From assembly GCA_963205105.1 (NCBI GenBank), contig CAUJJW010000164.1:1-35107 (forward strand): DNA of 35,107 nt, given 5' to 3'. Source of the stretch: Verrucomicrobiota bacterium. Lineage in GTDB: Bacteria > Verrucomicrobiota > Verrucomicrobiia > Limisphaerales > CAIMTB01. Under the pieces are notes generated by a model. That model did no database searches. It saw nothing but the letters and a program-made list of their open reading frames with translations, and was not told the DNA's origin. Numbering within the stretch: position 1 is the stretch's first letter; each line of letters opens with the position of its first letter. Both the position numbers and the translations under genes were made by a program. Shown in pieces: positions 1 to 6,078 of this stretch.

Positions 1-182
1 GGCTGGTCCATGCGTCGTCGCGGCATGGGGCGCCGTGGCGGGTCCTCGCTCACCCGGTGGGTTCGAAGGGTGTGGCTGGCGAGGAGGAAACCCACGGCCA
101 CCATCGAGAGGTTGAGAAACACGATGTAGAGGGTAACGCCGTGAGCAGCGATGAAGTCGTCGATGGTCTCGAAGGAAATCAT
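1..182 (-). CDS. Small membrane protein, partial (conjugation operon)
   Basis: Only the first 60 residues are inside the window; the gene runs off the left edge. The start ATG at 182 has a good Shine-Dalgarno sequence (AAAGAGG) a few bases upstream on the minus strand, which supports this start. The protein begins MISFETIDDF, carries one hydrophobic segment (about residues 18-38) and then an Arg/Pro-rich stretch. It is the last visible gene of the Trb-like operon and follows a strong 14-bp hairpin. A membrane accessory of conjugation, or the N-terminus of a coupling-protein-like gene, is possible, but nothing diagnostic is visible in this fragment. Confidence 0.55.
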   Translation of the reverse strand, partial: MISFETIDDFIAAHGVTLYIVFLNLSMVAVGFLLASHTLRTHRVSEDPPRRPMPRRRMDQ

Positions 183-213
183 GGTGGGCCTCTTTGGACC
201 TCATTTGACTTGT

Positions 214-249
214 GGCCGGCCGGTGGACCCATTCATCCACCGGCCGGCC
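214..249. terminator. 14-bp perfect stem-loop between conjugation genes
   Basis: An inverted repeat with 14-bp arms at 214-227 and 236-249 (core GGCCGGCCGG) and an 8-nt loop. It lies between the 135-aa gene (ends at 283 on the minus strand) and the next gene (starts at 182). No T-run follows on either strand, so it is not a classical intrinsic terminator. It may act as an mRNA processing or stability hairpin, or as an attenuator inside the operon. Confidence 0.6.
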
Positions 250-282
250 TGATAATGGTACCAGTTCTGTTCCAGTCTCAGC

Positions 283-690
283 TCAAACCCGGGTCCCTTG
301 ACCCTGGGTACGGGAGGTGGCGCGTTGCTGGGTTCGAGCCAGCTGAATCATGACCGCCTCGCGCTGATCTTCCGGGAGATCTTTGACGAGGGTTTGGTAC
401 GCCTGCTTCAATCCGGGGTCTTGTTCGATGCGTTTGATCATGCCCTCGCGCATCCGTTGCTGGCGCTCCTGTTGGCGCATCTCTCCTAAAACGACGGTGC
501 GTTCGAGCCGTTCGCGGGACATGCCCTGGATGTGAGCCCAATGTTTGGGGTTTTCTTTGATGTAAGAATCGATGCGGGCATCGATCTCCGGGTTCTGCTT
601 GTAGGTGGTGGCTCCCTCCGGCGGAGCACCCGTCCCGGTGGAGGTGTTGTTCTTGGGTTTGGTAAGTTTCGGGGGTGTGGTGGTGTCCAT
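283..690 (-). CDS. Conserved-looking hypothetical protein of the conjugation operon
   Basis: A 135-aa soluble protein, rich in charged residues and Gln. The N-terminal 30 residues are low-complexity (Thr/Pro/Gly). The rest looks helical and includes a Gln/Arg-rich stretch around residues 70-85 (MRQQERQQRM). There is no signal peptide or membrane segment. It sits on the operon strand, bracketed by two GC-rich hairpins (214-249 and 728-749). I do not recognise a family. A cytoplasmic accessory or regulator of transfer is an inference from position only. Confidence 0.6.
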   Translation of the reverse strand: MDTTTPPKLTKPKNNTSTGTGAPPEGATTYKQNPEIDARIDSYIKENPKHWAHIQGMSRERLERTVVLGEMRQQERQQRMREGMIKRIEQDPGLKQAYQTLVKDLPEDQREAVMIQLARTQQRATSRTQGQGTRV

Positions 691-727
691 GATGGATCAA
701 GGGCCAGTGCCCTGGTTGGGTGAATAC

Positions 728-749
728 CTCCGGCCGGCCACGGCCGGAG
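728..749. terminator. GC-rich intercistronic hairpin
   Basis: CTCCGGCC at 728-735 pairs with GGCCGGAG at 742-749 around a 6-nt loop. It sits in the 69-bp gap between the coiled-coil lipoprotein gene (ends at 760) and the 135-aa gene (starts at 690). It shares the GGCCGG core with the hairpin at 214-249. A T-run is not found downstream on the minus strand. It is a likely RNA structure dividing the distal end of the operon. Confidence 0.5.
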
Positions 750-759
750 AAAAGGAGCC

Positions 760-1275
760 CTACGGGTTCGCTGGAGACGCGATCCTTTGGAGTTGTTGTT
801 CCAAGGTGGCCTGGCGTTCCTCCATGGCACGGAGGGAGGCGCCGACCGTGGCATGCTCGCGGGCGACGCGGGCCATATTGGTAATGACCGGCTGCAGGGC
901 CTGGAAGGACTGGGCGAGCTGGGAGGCTTCCTCGACCACGCGCTGGGTGTAGTCCTGTTGGCGGCGCAGTTCGGCCACGATCGCGTCATCCACGGGTGCC
1001 GGATGGTAGGCGGCCGGGGGTGGCATGAGCCCGGACTGCCTGGGGCTGGGTCCCGGCCGCAGATCCCACCGGGCCTCCATCTCGATGCGATGAATGGGAT
1101 GGGTCTCGTGCAGTCGGCCCGAGTCATCCACCTGGCGGCCGACCTGGTAGGTTTGGAGGACTTCCGGAAACCGAACCCCCGCGGGTTCCGGGTGAAGCTG
1201 GAGCGCCACGGGCTTGGGCTTCGGGGAAGAACAACCGGAGACCAGGAGAACGAGGATGGGGATAATGAATCTCAT
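760..1275 (-). CDS. Coiled-coil lipoprotein of the Trb-like secretion operon
   Basis: A 171-aa predicted outer-membrane lipoprotein. A short hydrophobic signal is followed by a lipobox LVSGC with the lipidated Cys at residue 15. The middle is Pro-rich and the C-terminal 80 residues are rich in Gln/Glu/Ala with heptad-like spacing, so a coiled coil is likely. Its ATG overlaps the stop of the VirB10-like gene by 4 bp (ATGA), so it is translationally coupled to it. Position after trbI and lipidation suggest a role like TrbH or VirB7, which stabilise the outer-membrane core of type IV secretion systems. Sequence homology to those families is not evident by eye. Confidence 0.7.
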   Translation of the reverse strand: MRFIIPILVLLVSGCSSPKPKPVALQLHPEPAGVRFPEVLQTYQVGRQVDDSGRLHETHPIHRIEMEARWDLRPGPSPRQSGLMPPPAAYHPAPVDDAIVAELRRQQDYTQRVVEEASQLAQSFQALQPVITNMARVAREHATVGASLRAMEERQATLEQQLQRIASPANP

Positions 1276-2318
1276 GGGATGGAATCAGAGGGATGGAAGG
1301 CGATCGAATCCGTGCCGGCGTTGGTACTGGAACCGTCAGGGAACACGGCATCGGCTCGGTCGATGGTTTGGAGGACGTACAAGTAAAACTGCTTTCCGGA
1401 GGGAATGCGGACGTAGAACCCGTCGCGCTCGATGGACTCCAGAATCCGCTGGGCGTAGACGCCCAGGATATCCTCGGCGCCCTTGAGCGGTGCGTTATTG
1501 AGGGAGCGGCTATCGACCGGCCCCAGGAGGGTCATCTCGCGCTCGGTGAGGGCCTTGGCGGCGCCACTGAGAAAGGTGGCGGCGAACAGTTTGAGTTCGG
1601 CCAGATCATCGGACTTGATGAGGCGCCCTCGCAGGCCGGCGCTGCCGTCGGTGATGCCCCAGCCGACGTGGTTGGTGGAGTTTTCAAACTCACGGTCCAG
1701 GGCGATCCCACTTAAACGCAGCTCCTGGCCGGTCTGCCAGACGAGCGTCCAGGCGTTGTCGCTGGCGATGCGTTCGCGGGCTCGGTCGACGCGGGCGGAG
1801 CCATGGACCTCGGTGCCGGCGGGGATGACCAAGTGGCCGGCGTGATAGAGGTCCTCGGTGATGAGTCCGATGATGGGAGTCTGGATGGAGGATGAATCCA
1901 CGGTGATCACGGTCTCGCAGGGAATGAGCCGCCCGTAGGGGGCGTAGATGTCGCTGCGCGGTTTGGGTTGTGTCCGACCCACGCTGGAATCCACGACCAG
2001 GCTGATGGGGGTGAGGGCGGCAGCCTGGGCGGGAGCCACGATCTCGTTGGTGATGGGAACCCTTGCAACGGGTGGCGGAGGTGGTGGCTCCGGCCGGGGA
2101 GGAGGTGGTCGAAAGACTTCCATGGGCCGGTGGATGGTCTCCACCGTCTGGGGGAGGTCCGCGGCGTTGGTGCTGGGTCCAGGGGTGACCAAGCTCGGGA
2201 CCTCCACCCTGCCCCGGAACCGGGAGTAGACGAGCAGACTCGCCCCGACCAAGGCGCCAAAGACCAGGAGCTTGCCGCTGGGGGTCTTGAAAAAATCTAA
2301 CAAGGTCCTCGGGTTCAT
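1272..2318 (-). CDS. trbI: TrbI/VirB10-like type IV secretion core protein
   Basis: A 348-aa protein with the VirB10 layout: a short cytoplasmic N-terminus, one membrane segment (about residues 17-33), a periplasmic Pro-rich linker (PPPPRPEPPPPPP, about residues 71-84), then the C-terminal barrel domain. That domain holds a typical VirB10 stretch, an acidic/aliphatic strand followed by 'HLVIPAGTEVHG', and ends with the strand VRIPSGKQFYLYV. VirB10 spans both membranes and links the ATPase energy state to opening of the outer-membrane pore. The start overlaps the VirB9-like stop by 4 bp. The length is at the short end for TrbI. Confidence 0.88.
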   Translation of the reverse strand: MNPRTLLDFFKTPSGKLLVFGALVGASLLVYSRFRGRVEVPSLVTPGPSTNAADLPQTVETIHRPMEVFRPPPPRPEPPPPPPVARVPITNEIVAPAQAAALTPISLVVDSSVGRTQPKPRSDIYAPYGRLIPCETVITVDSSSIQTPIIGLITEDLYHAGHLVIPAGTEVHGSARVDRARERIASDNAWTLVWQTGQELRLSGIALDREFENSTNHVGWGITDGSAGLRGRLIKSDDLAELKLFAATFLSGAAKALTEREMTLLGPVDSRSLNNAPLKGAEDILGVYAQRILESIERDGFYVRIPSGKQFYLYVLQTIDRADAVFPDGSSTNAGTDSIAFHPSDSIP

Positions 2319-3145
2319 GGCTGGGCGGGAGACGGGGTTCGGGTGACCAACACTTGAAAGCTGTTCTTGAGCGACAGGTCGGCCCGTCCTCCGTCGGGAC
2401 TGCCGGTGATGGCGAGGTAGACGGTGCTGTGGCCTTGGGGCGGGATCACCCCCGGGGCGTCGGAGATGGACTGTGGGTAGACCAAGTTCCCCACCCGCAC
2501 GGCGAGGCTCACGGGATCGTAGGTCACGGGAGTTGGGCCGGGGTTGTGGAAGCTGGTTCTGAACACCAGGGAGTCCTCGTGCTGGAAGTGATAGACCTCC
2601 TCCACTTGAATCCTGAAATCACCGTAATCTGTGAGGTTGGTCTGGGTGGCGAAGGTCCTGAACTCGACGCCGGCCACAGCATGGGGATGTTGTTCCTTGA
2701 GCAAGGGGAACGCCTTGGCCTTGTCGAGCAGGGCCAGGAGCCGGGTGGTGGAGAGCCGGGGAGCGGGGAGTGCCTTGGGTTGGGGCGTGGGAACCAGGTT
2801 GAGCGAGAGAACCGGCTCGGGATCTTCGCGGAGGAGGAACACGTAGGTGCGATCCTTCCAGCGGACATTGAGGTTGGCCTTGGCACCGGGCTGAGTGGCG
2901 CGGAGGGAGAGGAAGGCGCTGCCCTGGGTGTGGGCCAGTTGGAAGAGGCCCGGGATCTTGGGATCTGCGGAAATGGAAGCGCCGTCGATGGCGGCGATGG
3001 GCCCCGGGAAGTTCAGGGCGGTGACACGGTTGGTGGCGATGGGCACTTCAATGACGACGCGGTCATTGAGGGGCACCTCCTGGATGAGGTCCTGAGCCAC
3101 CAGGGCCAGGGGGAGGAAGGGGAGGAATTTAGCGAGAGACGTCAT
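2315..3145 (-). CDS. trbG: TrbG/VirB9-like outer-membrane core protein
   Basis: A 276-aa exported protein. I chose the ATG at 3145 because it opens a signal peptide (MTSLAKFLPFLPLALVAQ); an upstream in-frame extension only shadows the preceding gene. The body is beta-rich and has an N-terminal half like VirB9/TrbG: short strands, a Gly/Pro turn, then 'LNVRWKDRTYVFLL' in the place of the TrbG 'TNL-Y-L' strand. The C-terminal third contains a strand pair with 'FRTSFHNPGPTPVTYDP'. VirB9 forms the outer-membrane ring with VirB7 and VirB10. The call rests mainly on gene order (VirB8-VirB9-VirB10) plus signal peptide and fold pattern; the sequence itself is divergent. The gene overlaps the VirB8-like gene by 17 bp and the VirB10-like gene by 4 bp. 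Confidence 0.7.
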   Translation of the reverse strand: MTSLAKFLPFLPLALVAQDLIQEVPLNDRVVIEVPIATNRVTALNFPGPIAAIDGASISADPKIPGLFQLAHTQGSAFLSLRATQPGAKANLNVRWKDRTYVFLLREDPEPVLSLNLVPTPQPKALPAPRLSTTRLLALLDKAKAFPLLKEQHPHAVAGVEFRTFATQTNLTDYGDFRIQVEEVYHFQHEDSLVFRTSFHNPGPTPVTYDPVSLAVRVGNLVYPQSISDAPGVIPPQGHSTVYLAITGSPDGGRADLSLKNSFQVLVTRTPSPAQP

Positions 3146-3788
3146 ACTTGAACTCGGCCACGGCGGTGGGGAACCGGCCGTTGGCGGCCATATTGGGGTT
3201 ACGGACGAGGTTGAGTTTGAGGGTGAACTGGAGGCCTTCGGTGAAGGCCTTGTCCTGGAAGACACCGGTGCGCACCAGTTGACCGGTGACACTGGCCAGG
3301 ACGGAGTCCTCGCGGGTGGCGAGGATATCCACCCGGGCGATCTCAGGTTTTTGGTGGAGGCTTTTAGCCCGAAACTCCGGGTCTTCCTTGGAGCGTTGAA
3401 GTGTGGCCTTCTCGAGGGAGTCCTTGAGGAACATCAGCTTGAGGATGTCCGGAAAGTCGAAGTCGCGGGGGTTACGTTGGAGGAGGCTGAGGGTGGCGAG
3501 TTCGGCCTGTTGCACGTGGAGCTCCCGGGCTTCACCGAAGTGCAGGAGCGGGCTGACATAGAAGGTTTGGGAAGGATCGATGATGACAACCCGTTCCCGC
3601 TGCCTGAAATGGGCGACGAGCGCCTGGCGATCCCAAGCGGCTAGACCAGTGACGAGCACGGCCACCAGAAACCAGAACCAGGGGAGCCGGTCGCGTTGGG
3701 CAAAAAGTTGGGTAGGATCAAAACGCTTACGGGGCCTGGGGGTAGTCGCCGGGCTGGGCGTGGGGGTGGTTCGGAGAGTCGTTTCCAT
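3129..3788 (-). CDS. trbF: TrbF/VirB8-like inner-membrane protein
   Basis: A 219-aa bitopic protein. It has a Thr/Pro-rich cytoplasmic N-terminus, one membrane helix (about residues 36-52, LPWFWFLVAVLVTGLAAW), then a periplasmic domain of about 160 residues with the alpha-then-beta order of the NTF2-like VirB8 fold. VirB8/TrbF is an inner-membrane assembly factor that contacts VirB10 and the pilus. Its place between the TrbL-like and VirB9-like genes matches the trbL-F-G-I order of RP4-type systems. It starts 8 bp after the trbL-like stop and its end overlaps the next gene. Confidence 0.82.
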   Translation of the reverse strand: METTLRTTPTPSPATTPRPRKRFDPTQLFAQRDRLPWFWFLVAVLVTGLAAWDRQALVAHFRQRERVVIIDPSQTFYVSPLLHFGEARELHVQQAELATLSLLQRNPRDFDFPDILKLMFLKDSLEKATLQRSKEDPEFRAKSLHQKPEIARVDILATREDSVLASVTGQLVRTGVFQDKAFTEGLQFTLKLNLVRNPNMAANGRFPTAVAEFKYDVSR

Positions 3789-3796
3789 GCGGGGAC

Positions 3797-4864
3797 TTAG
3801 AAGTAGTGGTGCTTGTTCTTGGCGATGAGGTCACGAACCGCCCGGTCGCCGGTGATGTCGTCACCGGGGCGACCGCGGGTGGATCGGGGCGGGAGTCCAC
3901 TGCCGGCGATGATGATGGCGCCAGCGCTGCCGTGACCGGCGGCGGTGGAGATGGAGCTAGCGATGGCAGCCATGCCGGCGGCGCCGGCGGTGACCAGAGG
4001 CAGGCCGGTGCCAGAAGCGACCGCTGCGGCTCCGGCGGTGGTGGCGGCGGTCTGCAGAAACCCACCCGTGGTGTGGGAGAGGAGTTCGGCCCCGGCGAGG
4101 GCGCCGGTGGCGAACACTTTCTGGATGATGGCGGGAGCGGCGACGGTGCTGAAGGTCACCCAGAAGGCGAGAACCCCGAGCCCAACCATGGTTTGGAGGT
4201 GGTAGCCGGTGCTGGTGGAGTCGATGAATTTGAGCGAGGGATCGGTCATGAAATCCAAGATCCCCTGGGTGACCAGGGCGGCGACGCCCCAGCCCAAGGG
4301 CCAGAGCAGGACACCGACCAGGTTCATGAGAAACCGGCTGCCGATGGAACGGAGGGCCGGAATGCCCATCATGCCAATCAGGAGGGGAGAGAGGGCGTAG
4401 GCGACAAAGAGGATGATCTTCTGGATGAGGTAGGCCCAAAAAAGGAGGAGCGAGGCAAAGTACCCGAAGATCCAGAGGACGGCGGTGATGAGGCTTTCGA
4501 GGCTGAAGCTGGTGAGATGCCCGAGCAGATCCCACCAGGCGTTGCCGGTCCCCAGATCGCGTCGGGCGACCACGAGGGCCTGGTACTGTTCATGGACGTC
4601 CTGGGGATCGACCCCCAAACCGTCCAGGATCGAGTCTTGAAGGAGCTCCTGCACCTGGTTGCCCCAGGTGGGCAGCATGATCAGGAGTGAGGTGAGCACC
4701 ACGAGGCGTACTAGGTGCCAGAGAAGGGTGCGGGCGCTGAACCGGTCCCGGATCAGGAGGATGGTGCCGGTGGTGAAGAGCAGGAACGCAACTGGCAGGA
4801 GGAGGGTGCGCAGTTCACCGCACTTGGCGACAAAGGTGGGAAAGAGGACCTCGAATCCAGGCAT
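3797..4864 (-). CDS. trbL: TrbL/VirB6-like polytopic membrane protein
   Basis: A 355-aa polytopic protein with about six hydrophobic segments (around residues 20-38, 46-64, 123-165, 168-200 and 225-250), followed by an Ala/Gly-rich C-terminal region and a charged tail ending KNKHHYF. This is the typical TrbL/VirB6 layout: membrane core first, then a low-complexity Ala/Gly segment. VirB6 proteins form part of the inner-membrane channel. The gene lies between the TrbJ-like gene (4-bp gap) and the TrbF-like gene (8-bp gap), as in trb operons. Confidence 0.85.
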   Translation of the reverse strand: MPGFEVLFPTFVAKCGELRTLLLPVAFLLFTTGTILLIRDRFSARTLLWHLVRLVVLTSLLIMLPTWGNQVQELLQDSILDGLGVDPQDVHEQYQALVVARRDLGTGNAWWDLLGHLTSFSLESLITAVLWIFGYFASLLLFWAYLIQKIILFVAYALSPLLIGMMGIPALRSIGSRFLMNLVGVLLWPLGWGVAALVTQGILDFMTDPSLKFIDSTSTGYHLQTMVGLGVLAFWVTFSTVAAPAIIQKVFATGALAGAELLSHTTGGFLQTAATTAGAAAVASGTGLPLVTAGAAGMAAIASSISTAAGHGSAGAIIIAGSGLPPRSTRGRPGDDITGDRAVRDLIAKNKHHYF

Positions 4865-4868
4865 GGGA

Positions 4869-5666
4869 CTAGGGGGTGGGGAATGGCGTCGGCCCGGTCA
4901 GAAGGCGGAAGGTTGTGCCGTAATTGCGAATGGCTTCGGTGAACTCGGCGGACTGTCGTTCCTTCCTGGCCTCGGTCTGGCGGCGTTCGTCGGCCCGGTT
5001 GGCCGCGTCCTGAACCAGAACGGAGGCGGTGGCCTGGGCGACTTCCAGGTCGGTGCTTTGGAGAGCGGAGCCGAGACCGACCAAAACGGCGCCCAACTTC
5101 TGAACCTCGGCATCGGTTTGGGCCTTGGAGAGGGCGGCGGTGGTTTTGGCGATCTCGGCTTTAATCGTGGTTCGCCGGGTGGCGGCATCGGCGGCGACGG
5201 CGATAAAGTTCTCGGTGGTCTCCTGGATGGCGGCGATGGAGCGGTAGAGCTGGGGAGAGCGGGCGATCTCCTGGCCTTGGGGGGTGAGGAAGGTGGTGCC
5301 GATGGCGGTGAAAAGACCACGCCCCTGGTCACTCATGGCGGCCACGGGATCGGCGGCCGCGAGGATTTGGACCATCCCCTGCCCGACTTCGGATCGTTGA
5401 AGGACCTGGGTGAGCTCGCTCGCGGAGGGGATCTGGACCTTGCCAGGGGTCCCAAAGAGGCCCACGTAATGCTGGAGGGTGGTGACTTCTTCCTGGAGGA
5501 CTTTGAGTTGGTCGACCTGGTTGCCGATCATCTCGACGAACTTCGAGATCTCCTGGGTGGAGGAGAGAACCTGCTGCTTATGGAGCGCGGCGTCGTAGAC
5601 CGCCCACTGGGCGTGGGAGGGGGCAGCCAGGGCGAGGCTGGCGATGGAGATCAGGAACCGGTTCAT
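4869..5666 (-). CDS. trbJ: TrbJ/VirB5-like periplasmic/pilus-tip protein
   Basis: A 265-aa secreted helical protein. The ATG at 5666 opens a clear signal peptide (MNRFLISIASLALAAPSHAQ, cleavage after AQ) and has a purine-rich GGAG-like site upstream; an upstream in-frame extension belongs to the preceding gene. The mature part starts WAVYDAALHKQQV and is largely alpha-helical with coiled-coil potential, as in TrbJ. TrbJ/VirB5 proteins sit at the pilus tip or periplasmic side and are needed for mating-pair formation. It starts 7 bp after the lipoprotein stop. Confidence 0.82.
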   Translation of the reverse strand: MNRFLISIASLALAAPSHAQWAVYDAALHKQQVLSSTQEISKFVEMIGNQVDQLKVLQEEVTTLQHYVGLFGTPGKVQIPSASELTQVLQRSEVGQGMVQILAAADPVAAMSDQGRGLFTAIGTTFLTPQGQEIARSPQLYRSIAAIQETTENFIAVAADAATRRTTIKAEIAKTTAALSKAQTDAEVQKLGAVLVGLGSALQSTDLEVAQATASVLVQDAANRADERRQTEARKERQSAEFTEAIRNYGTTFRLLTGPTPFPTP

Positions 5667-5673
5667 GGAGGTC

Positions 5674-6078
5674 TTACTCCTCGATGCGCAGGTTCCTGAT
5701 GGTGGATTGGAAGAGGGCGCCATCGATCTGTTGTTCGGGCAGCACCACCGGGTAGAGGCGGACCTGCCCTGCCCTTTGGGAATCGCGCTGGAGGCGGACG
5801 TAGAGCCAGTACTGTTGTTTGACCGCGTCGCTGCGGCCCTGGTCGTAGCCGGAGGCGTAGGCTTTGGCGGTGTTCTTGCGGGCGAGGTAATGGACCCCTT
5901 CGCTTAAGAGCACGCCCCCGGCGGCACCGGCGGCGGTGAGACCGGGGTTGCCACCGGAGAGTTCGCTGGCGATCAGGGCTCCACCGGCGCCGAGGCCCAC
6001 GGCTCCGAGGGGTCGGCTGGCGGCGCAGCCGGAGGCGAGAATGGAAACAGTGAGGAGCAAGGGAATGAGGGTTTTCAT
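5674..6078 (-). CDS. Glycine-zipper lipoprotein of the secretion operon
   Basis: A 134-aa lipoprotein. The start at 6078 overlaps the VirB4 stop by 4 bp (ATGA) and opens a signal with lipobox LASGC (Cys18). Residues 23-60 are Gly/Ala-rich with GxxxG spacing (GAVGLGAGGALIASELSGG), a glycine-zipper membrane motif. The C-terminal half is polar and ends in NLRIEE. Its position between trbE and trbJ corresponds to a slot used for small lipoproteins in several trb/VirB loci (entry-exclusion TrbK lies after trbJ in RP4). Either an envelope anchor or an entry-exclusion role is possible; neither is shown. Confidence 0.7.
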   Translation of the reverse strand: MKTLIPLLLTVSILASGCAASRPLGAVGLGAGGALIASELSGGNPGLTAAGAAGGVLLSEGVHYLARKNTAKAYASGYDQGRSDAVKQQYWLYVRLQRDSQRAGQVRLYPVVLPEQQIDGALFQSTIRNLRIEE

